DNA of 64,000 bases. Source: Salipiger aestuarii. GTDB lineage: Bacteria; Pseudomonadota; Alphaproteobacteria; Rhodobacterales; Rhodobacteraceae. Below the pieces are notes generated by a model, which saw nothing but the letters and a program-made list of their open reading frames with translations, was not told where the DNA came from and ran no database searches. The stretch is taken from positions 1-64,000 of the forward strand of contig NZ_QLMG01000005.1 in NCBI RefSeq assembly GCF_003259905.1, given 5' to 3'. Shown in pieces: positions 8,489 through 16,327 of the stretch (position 1 is the first letter of the stretch; each line of letters starts with the position of its first letter). The position numbers and the translations under genes are program-made.

Positions 8489-11166
8489 CCATGCTCAACA
8501 CGCTTGTGGCGGTGTGTTCGCTTTATGCGCTGTTCCTGTTCGCCATCGCCTTTGCCGCCGACCGGGCGGCGATGAGGGGGCAGGCGCGCTGGTTGCGCTC
8601 GCCGCTGGTCTACACGCTGTCCCTGTCGATCTATTGCAGCGCCTGGACGTTTTACGGCGCGGTCGGCAGCGCCGTGCGGACGGGGTTCGAATACCTGGCG
8701 ATCTACCTTGGTCCGTCGCTGGTGCTGATGGGGTGGTGGTGGATCCTGCGCAAGCTGGTGCGCATCGGGCGCACGCAGCGGCTGACGTCGGTCGCGGACC
8801 TGATTTCGTCGCGCTATGGCAAATCCAACCTGCTGGCGGTGGGGGTCACCATTCTGGCCGTGGTGGGCACCACCCCCTATATCGCGCTGCAATTGCAGTC
8901 GGTGACGCTCAGCTTCGAGGTTTTCGGGGTCGGCGATATCGTGTCGGGGCAGGAATCGGGCCATACCGCGCTGTGGGTCGCGGCGGGGCTGGCGCTGTTC
9001 ACGGTGATCTTTGGCACGCGCAATCTGGATGCGAACGAACGCCACAACGGGGTCGTCATGGCCATCGCGGTTGAGGCGGTGGTCAAGCTGGCGGCGCTGC
9101 TGACGGTGGGAATCTTCGTGGTCTGGGGGCTGCTTGGGGGGGTGTCGGGCGCACTGGAGCGGATTGATGCGTCCGAGTTGGGGCAATGGCGCATCAACGG
9201 CGGGCGCTGGACGGGTATGATCGTGCTGTCCGGGGCGGCGTTTTTGTGTCTGCCGCGCATCTTTCAGGTGCTGGTGGTCGAGAACGACAATGAAACCCAC
9301 CTGCGCACCGCGTCCTGGGCCTTTCCCTTGTACCTCGGGCTGATGAGCCTGTTCGTTGTGCCAATCGCCGTCACCGGGCTGGAATTGCTGCCCGCGGGGT
9401 CCAACCCGGACCTGTTCGTGCTGACGGTGCCGCTGAGCCAGGGGCGGGACGGGCTGGCGGTACTGAGCTTTCTGGGCGGGTTCAGCTCGGCCACGTCGAT
9501 GGTGATCGTCGCGGCGATTGCGCTGTCGACGATGGTGTCGAACCATGTGGTGATGCCGCTGTTCCTGCGCTTTGCCAAGCGCGGCGCCAAGGTGTCGGGG
9601 GACGTGCGCCATGTGGTGCTGCTGGCGCGGCGGTTGTCGATCGTCGGCGTGGTGATGCTGGGCTATCTTTATTACCGCCTGTCGGGGGGCGGTGCGGCGC
9701 TGTCCTCGATCGGCGAGGTCAGCTTTGCCGGGGTCGCGCAGGTGTTGCCGGCGATGCTGGGCGGGATTTTCTGGCGGGGGGGCAGCCGCGTCGGCGCGCT
9801 CGCGGGGCTGACGCTGGGGTTTGGCTGCTGGGGTTACACGCTGTTCCTGCCCAGCTTTGGCGCGGGGGTGTTCGTGCCCGACAGCTGGATGGTGGCGGGG
9901 CCGTTCGGCATCGCCTGGCTGCGCCCGCAGGCGCTGTTCGGCATCGAAGGCATGGACCCGCTGCTGCACACGGTGGTCTGGTCGCTGACGCTGAACGCGG
10001 GCGGCTTCGTGCTCGCCTCGCTTGCCAGCTTTCCCCGCCCGCTGGAACGCTTGCAGGGCGCGCAGTTCGTCAATGTGTTCGACCATTCCACCGGCCCGCC
10101 CCGCTGGTCGGGCAAGGTGGCCCAGACCGAGGACCTGATGATCATGGCGCAGCGCATTCTGGGCGCGCGCGACGCGCAGGCGCTGTTCGAACACGAGGCG
10201 CGCCGGCAAGCGACGGGCGGCACATTGCCCGCGCCGACTCCGGACTTTCTGGAAAGGCTGGAACGGGAGCTGGCCGGATCGGTCGGCGCGGCGACGGCCC
10301 ACGCCATGGTCGGGCAGATCGTCGGCGGCATGTCGGTATCGGTCGAGGATCTGATGGCGGTGGCGGACGAGACCGCGCAGCTGATGGAATATTCCGCCCG
10401 GCTCGAAGCGCAGTCGCAGGAACTGGCGCGCACCGCCGCCAAGCTGCGCGAAGCCAACAGCAAGCTGACCCGGCTTTCGGTGCAGAAAGATGCGTTCCTG
10501 TCGCAGATCAGCCATGAATTGCGCACGCCGATGACCTCGATCCGCGCGTTTTCGGAAATTCTGCGCGATGCCGACGGGCTGACCCCGCAAGAGCACGGCA
10601 AATACGCCTCGATCATCCACGACGAGGCGATCCGCCTGACGCGGTTGCTGGACGATCTTCTGGATCTGTCGGTGCTGGAAAACGGTCAGGTGAACCTGAA
10701 TTTGCGGCCGGGCCTGTTGTCGGACGTTCTTGACCGGGCAGTCGCGGCGGCGGCGGCTGACGAGCACGGCGCGCGTGTGCGGATCTGGCGCGACCCCAGG
10801 GCCGAAGAGGTCATGCTGAACACCGATCTGGACCGGCTGAGCCAGGTCTTCATCAATCTTGTCGCCAACACGCGGAAATATTGCGACGCCGCGCGGCCCA
10901 GGCTGGACATCCGCGTGCGCCCCGGCGCGACGGTGGTGATTGATTTCATCGACAATGGGGCGGGCCTGTCGGCCGAGGCGCAGGATGTGATCTTCGAGAA
11001 ATTCAGCCGGGTGAGCGACCAGAAGGCCGGGGGCGCGGGGCTGGGGCTGGCGATCTGCCGGCAGATCATGACCCGTCTCGGGGGCGAGGTTTCCTATCTT
11101 TCCGGGCAGGGCGGCACTGCTTTCCGGGTTGTTGTGCCCGCGCGTTACGCAGTTGCGGCACAGTGA
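8485..11166 (+). CDS. Sodium/solute symporter-fused sensor histidine kinase (CbrA-like architecture)
   Basis: 893 residues from the ATG at 8485, which overlaps the previous stop (ATGA). Residues 1-510 are a polytopic SSS (PutP-type) transporter domain (YCSAWTFYGAVGSA; FLGGFSSATSMVIVAAIALS). Then a linker and coiled coil (about 640-665), a HisKA domain with H677 (SQISHELRTPMTSIRAFSE) and an HATPase_c domain (FINLVANTRKYC, DNGAGLS, GAGLGLAICRQI). There is no receiver or PAS domain. CbrA of Pseudomonas, with the same layout, couples histidine uptake to signalling. The cognate receiver is probably the single-domain protein two genes upstream. Which solute is sensed or moved is unknown; the acs/ScfR setting suggests a carboxylate. 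Confidence 0.88.
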   Translation: MTMLNTLVAVCSLYALFLFAIAFAADRAAMRGQARWLRSPLVYTLSLSIYCSAWTFYGAVGSAVRTGFEYLAIYLGPSLVLMGWWWILRKLVRIGRTQRLTSVADLISSRYGKSNLLAVGVTILAVVGTTPYIALQLQSVTLSFEVFGVGDIVSGQESGHTALWVAAGLALFTVIFGTRNLDANERHNGVVMAIAVEAVVKLAALLTVGIFVVWGLLGGVSGALERIDASELGQWRINGGRWTGMIVLSGAAFLCLPRIFQVLVVENDNETHLRTASWAFPLYLGLMSLFVVPIAVTGLELLPAGSNPDLFVLTVPLSQGRDGLAVLSFLGGFSSATSMVIVAAIALSTMVSNHVVMPLFLRFAKRGAKVSGDVRHVVLLARRLSIVGVVMLGYLYYRLSGGGAALSSIGEVSFAGVAQVLPAMLGGIFWRGGSRVGALAGLTLGFGCWGYTLFLPSFGAGVFVPDSWMVAGPFGIAWLRPQALFGIEGMDPLLHTVVWSLTLNAGGFVLASLASFPRPLERLQGAQFVNVFDHSTGPPRWSGKVAQTEDLMIMAQRILGARDAQALFEHEARRQATGGTLPAPTPDFLERLERELAGSVGAATAHAMVGQIVGGMSVSVEDLMAVADETAQLMEYSARLEAQSQELARTAAKLREANSKLTRLSVQKDAFLSQISHELRTPMTSIRAFSEILRDADGLTPQEHGKYASIIHDEAIRLTRLLDDLLDLSVLENGQVNLNLRPGLLSDVLDRAVAAAAADEHGARVRIWRDPRAEEVMLNTDLDRLSQVFINLVANTRKYCDAARPRLDIRVRPGATVVIDFIDNGAGLSAEAQDVIFEKFSRVSDQKAGGAGLGLAICRQIMTRLGGEVSYLSGQGGTAFRVVVPARYAVAAQ

Positions 11167-11201
11167 ACGGAAGGGTGCGGAAATCGGGCAATATAAATTG
11201 C

Positions 11202-11212
11202 TTGGTAACCAA
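11202..11212. promoter_or_regulatory. TTGGTAACCAA palindrome before the FliM/FliN-domain gene
   Basis: An 11-base perfect palindrome shortly after a TATAAAT sequence (11192-11198), in the 98-base gap after the kinase. This suggests that the downstream gene has its own regulated promoter. Confidence 0.35.
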
Positions 11213-11264
11213 ATGCCGCCATACCGAGGTCAACACAATGGGCATAGAACGGGCCAGGTAGGTG

Positions 11265-12437
11265 ATGGGAGATCCCGGAAGACAGGACGACGTGCTGGGG
11301 CAGAAGGCCAGCGCCGCGCGCCGCGCTCATGAAGCGCGGGCGATGTCGCCAACCAAGGCTATCCGACGCGCGATGTCCCGCACGGCCGATGTCCTGTGGG
11401 ATCTTGCGCTGGTCACGCATGGTGTGTCCCAGGACATGCTCGATCAGGACGGCGTGGTCGATTCGCTGCGGGCGAACAACCTGCTGCTGCTGCTTGACGG
11501 GCCTGCTGGCGCGCTTGGGCTGGCCATGGTCGATCGTCAGGTGATGACCGGGCTGATCGAGGTGCAGACCATCCTGCAGGTGACACAGATGCCGGTCGAA
11601 GACCGCCCGCTCACCCAGACCGACGCCGCCATGATGGCGCCGTTGGTGAATGGCACGCTGGAACGGCTGGCGCGTTATCTTGACGGGCATCCGGACCGTC
11701 CCCAGTTCGAAGGCTACGGTTTCGGCGCGATGGTCGAGGATGCGCGCACCGCGGGGCTATTGCTGGATGCGCCAAGCTACCGGTCGTTCCGTGTGTCGGT
11801 CGACCTGGCGCTCGGGCGGCGCAAGGGCGAAATCCTTTTTGTCCTGCCCGACCGCCCCGATGCGGGTCAGACGACAAACCACAGCAAAGACGACGAGACG
11901 CCGGGCCCGCATGAGCGCAAGATGAAGCTGCTGCCGGTGCAGATGGACGCTGTGCTCTGCCGCGTGACGCTGTCGCTTGGCGCGGCGCAGAAGCTCAAGG
12001 CGGGGGATCTGATCCCGCTTCCCGCCGACGCGCTTGACGGTCTTGAACTGATGGCGGGGTCCGGCGATGCCATCGCCGGGGGGCGGCTTGGTCAGATGAA
12101 CGGCATGCGTGCTGTCCGGCTGGCCTGGCCCGAAGGCGCCGCCCAGTCGAGGGAGCCGTCCGGGGCGGTGCTCGACATGCCGCTGATGGGCACGGAAGAC
12201 GGCGACATGACCGGCGCGCAGCCCGATGCGATGTTTGCCGCCCCGGAACCGGCGGCTGCCCCGGAACCGGCAGCCGCGCGGGAGCCGGAATTGGACCCTG
12301 CGGATATAGCTGGGGATCTGCCGGATCTGCCGCCGATGGAATTCGATACCGGAGATTTCAATTTCGACGCCGCGCCTGAGGAGGGCGAAGAAGAGTTCGA
12401 TTTCGCATCGGCGACGATGGATTTCGACGGCAGCTAG
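11265..12437 (+). CDS. FliM/FliN C-terminal (SpoA) domain protein with acidic tail
   Basis: 390 residues; ATG at 11265 has AGG six bases upstream, and a GTG at 11262 is possible. The N-terminal two thirds (SPTKAIRRAMSRTADVLWDL, LVNGTLERLARYLDGHP) resembles the FliM middle domain. Residues 220-290 (MKLLPVQMDAVLCRVTLSL, AGDLIPLPADALDGLELMAG, GRLGQMNGMRAVRL) form the SpoA fold used in flagellar C-rings. FliM's N-terminal CheY-binding peptide is not recognisable. After it comes an Ala-Pro-Glu repeat (about residues 325-345) and a strongly acidic tail rich in Asp, Glu and Phe. No other flagellar gene is nearby, so it may serve a non-flagellar or accessory switch role. Confidence 0.75.
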   Translation: MGDPGRQDDVLGQKASAARRAHEARAMSPTKAIRRAMSRTADVLWDLALVTHGVSQDMLDQDGVVDSLRANNLLLLLDGPAGALGLAMVDRQVMTGLIEVQTILQVTQMPVEDRPLTQTDAAMMAPLVNGTLERLARYLDGHPDRPQFEGYGFGAMVEDARTAGLLLDAPSYRSFRVSVDLALGRRKGEILFVLPDRPDAGQTTNHSKDDETPGPHERKMKLLPVQMDAVLCRVTLSLGAAQKLKAGDLIPLPADALDGLELMAGSGDAIAGGRLGQMNGMRAVRLAWPEGAAQSREPSGAVLDMPLMGTEDGDMTGAQPDAMFAAPEPAAAPEPAAAREPELDPADIAGDLPDLPPMEFDTGDFNFDAAPEEGEEEFDFASATMDFDGS

Positions 12438-12442
12438 GCGCG

Positions 12443-12874
12443 TCAGCGCCGCTGCATCGCCAGCGCGTTGATGGACGGGCGCAACCCGTCAAGCTGATAC
12501 CCGGCCCGGCCGGCCGCGTCGATGATCGCATCCGTTTCGATTCGCCCGGCCTGCGACAGCGCCCAGGCTGTGGTGCTTCGGGTGCCGGATCGGCAATAGG
12601 CCAAAACCGCGCCGTCGGGCGATTCCAGCAGTCGGCCCATCTCGGAGACGGTTTCCATCGTCACGCCTTGCGGCAGAATCGGAAGATAGGCAAAGCGCAT
12701 CCCTTCGGCGATCACCGCAGCGCGGATCGCGTCGGCCTGAAGCGGCGCCGGAACTTCGGCGTCAGGGCGGTTGCATATGACGAGGGTGACGCCCGCCGCC
12801 TTGAGCGCGGGCACATCCTCGACTGAGATTTGCGGCGACGCGTTGAAGTCGCCCGATATGTTGATCATGGACAT
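12443..12874 (-). CDS. TIGR01244-type DUF442 sulfur-linked phosphatase-like protein
   Basis: 143 residues from 12874 (MSMINISGDFNASPQ). A C-x5-R phosphatase-loop motif is present in AYCRSGTRSTT. In BigR-type operons this domain is often fused to the N-terminus of the metallo-beta-lactamase enzyme Blh; here it is a separate gene. It lies 10 bases after the DUF6691 membrane gene and ends tail to tail with the FliM-like gene. Likely part of sulfide or persulfide handling. Whether it acts on phosphate or on sulfur is not known. Confidence 0.8.
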   Translation of the reverse strand: MSMINISGDFNASPQISVEDVPALKAAGVTLVICNRPDAEVPAPLQADAIRAAVIAEGMRFAYLPILPQGVTMETVSEMGRLLESPDGAVLAYCRSGTRSTTAWALSQAGRIETDAIIDAAGRAGYQLDGLRPSINALAMQRR

Positions 12875-12884
12875 ACCCGCAAGA

Positions 12885-13322
12885 TCACTCTGCCGGGACG
12901 GTTTTGTCCAGCCGTGATCTGACACGCGGCGCAAGGATCATGCCGGTCAGCATCGCCGCGACAAATATGTAAACGCCCGGAGCGCCCAGCCCGAGCAATG
13001 CGATCGACGGGCCGGGGCACAGTCCGGCAAGGCCCCAGCCGACCCCGAACAGCACCGAGCCGATCACCAGCTTCCGGTCGACCTCTGTCGAGGGTTTCGG
13101 CGGCAGGGCAGAGCCGAGCATCGCCGCGCGGCGGCGCGCGGCGATGCGCCAGGCGATGGCCATGGGCACAATCGCGCCGCCCATGACAAAGGCAAGCGTC
13201 GGGTCCCAGGCGCCAAAGACGTCAAGCCAGCCCTGCACCTTGGCGGCGTCGGTCATGCCCGATACCAGCAGTCCGGCACCGAACAGACCGCCCGCGAGGA
13301 ATGCGAAGAAAAGACGCGCCAT
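12885..13322 (-). CDS. YeeE/YedE-type sulfur transporter half (DUF6691)
   Basis: 145 residues with four hydrophobic segments. Motifs: ARLFFAFLAGGLFGAGLLVSGM at the N-terminus and GVGWGLAGLCPGPSIALLGLG near residue 100, with the conserved Cys before PGP. It is half the size of full YeeE (TsuA) and is paired with the next upstream gene, the two halves presumably forming one transporter of thiosulfate or a related sulfur compound. Separated by a single base from that partner. Confidence 0.85.
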   Translation of the reverse strand: MARLFFAFLAGGLFGAGLLVSGMTDAAKVQGWLDVFGAWDPTLAFVMGGAIVPMAIAWRIAARRRAAMLGSALPPKPSTEVDRKLVIGSVLFGVGWGLAGLCPGPSIALLGLGAPGVYIFVAAMLTGMILAPRVRSRLDKTVPAE

Positions 13323-13323
13323 G

Positions 13324-13749
13324 TCAGATCACCCCCAGAAGATGCCGAAACAGCAGCACGCTGACGCCGCCGGCGAGAATGTAGCAGGCCGTCGCGGCGA
13401 AACCGCGAATCGACAGCCGCGACATGCCGCACACACCGTGCCCTGACGTGCAGCCGTTTGCCAGCCGCGTGCCCACGCCCACCAGCAGCCCGGCGGCCGC
13501 CAGCACGATCAGATTGTCAGAGAGATGGGGGTCGCCCGACGGGTAGAGCGTGCGCAGCAGGATCGGCATCAGCACGACCCCGGTCAGGAACGCGACCCGT
13601 TCCCATTTCGTGTTCCCGGCCGAGCCGTCGACCAGCCCGCCGATCAGGCCCGACGCGCCCATGATCCGCCCGTTCACCAGCAGGAACATGGCGCCCGCTG
13701 TGCCGATCAGCCCGCCTCCGATCAGGCCCCAGATCCAGTCAATCTGCAT
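13324..13749 (-). CDS. YeeE/YedE family sulfur transporter half
   Basis: 141 residues, with a hydrophobic N-terminal segment WIWGLIGGGLIGTAGAMFLL and the marker RLANGCTSGHGVCGMSRLS near residue 105, whose two Cys are conserved in thiosulfate importers such as TsuA. It pairs with the DUF6691 half immediately downstream. In an operon with an ETHE1-like persulfide dioxygenase it probably moves a reduced sulfur species across the inner membrane. Confidence 0.87.
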   Translation of the reverse strand: MQIDWIWGLIGGGLIGTAGAMFLLVNGRIMGASGLIGGLVDGSAGNTKWERVAFLTGVVLMPILLRTLYPSGDPHLSDNLIVLAAAGLLVGVGTRLANGCTSGHGVCGMSRLSIRGFAATACYILAGGVSVLLFRHLLGVI

Positions 13750-13797
13750 TTTTTGCGCTTTCCGTTTCTGTCATTCTGTTTGTAAGGGGGGCAAGGC

Positions 13798-14664
13798 TCA
13801 CAGCTTGTTCACCGGGACCTTGAGGAAAACGTCGCCCTTGTCGTCCGGCGCAGGCATCTGGCCCGCCCGCATGTTCACTTGCAGCGACGGGATAATCAGC
13901 CTGGGCATGGCAAGCGATGCGTCGCGGGCGTCGCGCATGGTCACGAAATCATCCCGCGAGGCGCCGGCGCCGACGTGGATGTTCGTGGCTTTCTGTTCCC
14001 CGACGGTGGTTTCCCAGGCATAGGTGTTGCGTCCGGGCGCCTTGTAGTCGTGCCCTACGAAGATGCGGGTCTCGTCCGGCAGGGTAAGGATCTTCTGGAT
14101 CGAATCGTACAGAGTCCCGGACGAGCCACCGGGAAAATCGCAGCGTGCCGTGCCGAAATCGGGCATGAACAGGGTATCGCCGACAAAGGCGGCGTCGCCG
14201 ATCACATAGGTCAGGCAGGCCGGGGTGTGGCCCGGCGTATGCAGGACGTCGCCGCGGAGCTGGCCGATCTGAAAGCTGTCGCCCCCGGAAAACAGCAGGT
14301 CGAACTGCGATCCGTCGCGCTGGAACTCGGCGCCTTCGTTGAAGACCCTGCCAAAGGTATCCTGGACGATCTTGATATGATCGCCGATGCCGATCTTTCC
14401 GCCCACCGCCAGTTGGATGTACGGGGCCGCCGAAAGGTGGTCGGCGTGGACGTGGCTTTCCAGCAGCCATTCCACCCTGAGATCGCGTTTGCGCACAAAG
14501 GCGATGATCGCGTCGGCCGAGCGGGTGTCGGTGCGTCCCGAGGCATAATCGAAATCCAGAACCGAATCGATGACCGCGCAGGCGTCGCCCTCGGGGTCCC
14601 TCACCACATAGGAAATGGTGTTGGTGGCCTCGTCGAAAAATGCGGTGACTTCGGGTGACGTCAT
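13798..14664 (-). CDS. ETHE1-like persulfide dioxygenase (metallo-beta-lactamase fold)
   Basis: 288 residues. The metal motif is H71-V-H73-A-D75-H76 (ESHVHADHLSAAPY), with further ligands in VLHTPGHTPACLTY and IFVGHDY. ETHE1-type enzymes oxidise glutathione persulfide to sulfite and are found as Blh in BigR-regulated operons. It is the first gene of the sulfur cluster, with a 48-base gap to the YeeE half. The insertion ATNIHVGAGASRDDF is typical of the bacterial branch. No ArsR-type repressor gene is adjacent. Confidence 0.9.
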   Translation of the reverse strand: MTSPEVTAFFDEATNTISYVVRDPEGDACAVIDSVLDFDYASGRTDTRSADAIIAFVRKRDLRVEWLLESHVHADHLSAAPYIQLAVGGKIGIGDHIKIVQDTFGRVFNEGAEFQRDGSQFDLLFSGGDSFQIGQLRGDVLHTPGHTPACLTYVIGDAAFVGDTLFMPDFGTARCDFPGGSSGTLYDSIQKILTLPDETRIFVGHDYKAPGRNTYAWETTVGEQKATNIHVGAGASRDDFVTMRDARDASLAMPRLIIPSLQVNMRAGQMPAPDDKGDVFLKVPVNKL

Positions 14665-14689
14665 GGGGCGGTTCTCCGTTCCTCAAATC

Positions 14690-14717
14690 ACATAAGTAAA
14701 AAGGAATATGTTATCAA
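14690..14717 (-). promoter_or_regulatory. Candidate promoter of the persulfide cluster
   Basis: On the minus strand TTGATA (14712-14717), 16-base AT-rich spacer, TTATGT (14690-14695), 25 bases before the dioxygenase gene. The TATCAA here has an inverted mate TTGATA about 15 bases further upstream, a possible operator for a BigR/SqrR-type repressor; no clear family consensus is seen. Confidence 0.4.
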
Positions 14718-14789
14718 GGGGGCTTTGGTATTGATATGAATCATTGATCGGGATCGCCGGGCGCGTCATCGTTTCAACGTGACCTTGCG

Positions 14790-15158
14790 ATGGTGGCGAC
14801 GATGGCGTGGGAAAAGCAAAAGGCGGTACTGGAACGGCGACGTCGTGATCTTGAGGCGCGGCTGGTCGGGATAGAGATGTCGCTTGACGCGGCACGGCCC
14901 GCCGACTGGGCGGAAAGCGCGGTCGAACGCGAAGGCGACGAGGTGCTCGAAGGCCTTGGTGCGCAGGGTTTGCGCGAACTTGGCCAGATAAGGGCCGCGT
15001 TGCACCGAATGGAACTGGGAACGTACGGCGATTGCGTCGCATGCGGCGCGCCGATCGCTGAGAAACGGATCGCGCTTGTTCCGGAGGCGCCGCTTTGCGC
15101 CAGCTGTGCCGGAGGCAGGCAACCGCAGGCGGGGCCCGGGGAACCCCGCGCAACATGA
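14790..15158 (+). CDS. DksA/TraR-family zinc-finger protein
   Basis: 122 residues. A coiled-coil N-terminal half (about residues 5-75) is followed by a C4 zinc finger: CVACG near residue 80 and CASC near residue 104, with GTYGDCVACGAPIAEKR as the family signature. The expected DksA aspartates at the coiled-coil tip are not clearly present, so this is a DksA-like member rather than DksA itself. Possible targets are RNA polymerase secondary-channel functions. Divergent from the persulfide cluster, with 125 bases between. Confidence 0.85.
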   Translation: MVATMAWEKQKAVLERRRRDLEARLVGIEMSLDAARPADWAESAVEREGDEVLEGLGAQGLRELGQIRAALHRMELGTYGDCVACGAPIAEKRIALVPEAPLCASCAGGRQPQAGPGEPRAT

Positions 15159-15171
15159 GGAGAGAGACCAG

Positions 15172-15396
15172 ATGCTGAAGGCCCTGACCCAACGGATCGC
15201 GGAACTTGAAACCGAGATCGACCGTGCGACCACCCTTGCGGACAAGGCCGCACGGGCCGAATTGCTTGAGGATCTTGAGCGGCATGTCGAGGAACTTGAG
15301 GCCAGAGGTGGCCATGTTCCCCCCTCCGCGCGCGCGCGCGTGCGTCCCGGCGAAGATGAAATGGCCGAGGATTTCTTTGACAACATGCCTATCTGA
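15172..15396 (+). CDS. Small acidic coiled-coil protein
   Basis: 74 residues from the ATG at 15172, preceded by GAGGAGAGA. The first 45 residues are a heptad-like charged helix (ITQ/ELETEIDRATTLADKAARA pattern). The tail GEDEMAEDFFDNMPI is acidic. It follows the DksA-like gene by 13 bases, so the two are probably co-transcribed. I do not recognise a family. Confidence 0.6.
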   Translation: MLKALTQRIAELETEIDRATTLADKAARAELLEDLERHVEELEARGGHVPPSARARVRPGEDEMAEDFFDNMPI

Positions 15397-15528
15397 TTGC
15401 GGCGAATGGCGACCCGCAGGTCCGGACGTTGCGATTCCGGGGATGGTATAGGGACACCGGTCGGACACCCTGCTGTGTCACGCGACCCTGTCGTGGGCGC
15501 ACGCGCTGCTGCGCGCGCCCGTTGACGA

Positions 15529-15744
15529 TCAGCCCAGAAAGATCCCGATAATCACCATCATCAGGCCCAGCACCGAACCCATCAGCGCGCCCATGTTGAT
15601 GGGAACCATTCTGCGCACGACGGCGCGCAGGGCCTCGTCATCCATCCCGCCGCGACGCGCTTTCCAGACCTGCACGATGCTCCAGATCAATCCCAACAGC
15701 CCCAGCACCGAGATGAGGGCGCCCAGCCAGACAAGTGCTTCCAT
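15529..15744 (-). CDS. Small two-helix membrane protein
   Basis: 71 residues from the ATG at 15744, which follows AAAAGGAAAAGC. Hydrophobic helices span about residues 3-25 (LVWLGALISVLGLLGLIW) and 48-70 (INMGALMGSVLGLMMVIIGI), with a basic linker KARRGGMDDEALRAVVRR. A longer frame upstream to 15960 has no site. It is oriented toward the DksA-like pair and divergent from gapR. Function unknown. Confidence 0.7.
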   Translation of the reverse strand: MEALVWLGALISVLGLLGLIWSIVQVWKARRGGMDDEALRAVVRRMVPINMGALMGSVLGLMMVIIGIFLG

Positions 15745-15898
15745 GGTGCTTTTCCTTTTCCGCGGGCCGTTTTCCTGAACCGTTAGGCGGGCCGGTATCG
15801 CGCGTACCCCAAAGCCGGCGCGCCCGCAAGCGCGCCCTCTTGCCCGTCCTTGCAGGCATGCGCTACCTAGGGCGTCAAACCGGCAGGAGACACGAGCA

Positions 15899-16159
15899 AT
15901 GCAAGACGACACTTCGGACGACAAGTACGGGATCGCGGCGGGCGAGTTGCGCAGCTTCATCGAGCGTTATGAACGGCTCGAAGAGGAGAAAAAGGAAGTC
16001 GCCGAGCAGCAAAAAGAGGTCATGGCCGAGGCCAAGGGCCGTGGCTACGACGTAAAGGTGATTCGCAAGATCGTCGCCCTGCGCAAGCGCGACAAGGATG
16101 ACATCGCCGAGGAAGAAGCGGTGCTGGAAATGTACATGGCGGCGCTGGGGATGTCCTGA
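15899..16159 (+). CDS. gapR: GapR-type nucleoid-associated protein (DUF2312)
   Basis: 86 residues, ATG at 15899 after CAGGAGACACGAG. In Caulobacter GapR binds overtwisted AT-rich DNA and stimulates topoisomerases ahead of the replication fork. Here the GELRSFIERYERLEEEKKEV helix and the AKGRGYDVKVIRKIVALRKR basic segment match the family closely. The length equals the usual 80-90 residues. It stands alone, convergent with the AI-2E-type permease. Confidence 0.93.
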   Translation: MQDDTSDDKYGIAAGELRSFIERYERLEEEKKEVAEQQKEVMAEAKGRGYDVKVIRKIVALRKRDKDDIAEEEAVLEMYMAALGMS

Positions 16160-16247
16160 GCGTCAGGCGAGGACCTGATATATCGTAAGAATACCACGCG
16201 TTGCGCGCGTCCGCAGGGGGCGGCGCAGCGCGTTTGCGGTGGGAAAA

Positions 16248-16317
16248 CGGCGCGCCAAACGCCAGTTCCGCGCCGCCGACCGGACGGATTCTGCGTGCCG
16301 GCGTTTGCCGCGCGCCG
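16248..16317. terminator. Stem-loop between gapR and AI-2E-type permease
   Basis: CGCGCCAAACGCC and GGCGTTTGCCGCGCG form an interrupted stem with a GC-rich loop of about 35 bases, between two convergent genes. No T-run; a weak bidirectional terminator at best. Confidence 0.3.
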
Positions 16318-16327
16318 TGACCGTAGC

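Noticed and set aside
8248-10767. 839-codon open frame antisense to the sensor kinase
   Set aside because: Composition is His/Arg/Gln-rich with no domain; caused by high GC in the opposite strand of a real gene.
12092-12361. Ala-Pro-Glu repeat in the FliM/FliN-domain gene as a separate repeat element
   Set aside because: It is a short in-frame low-complexity stretch of the coding region, not a DNA repeat family.
16160-16327. tRNA or small RNA gene between gapR and the AI-2E permease
   Set aside because: The long stem-loop does not fold into a cloverleaf and has no T-loop consensus.
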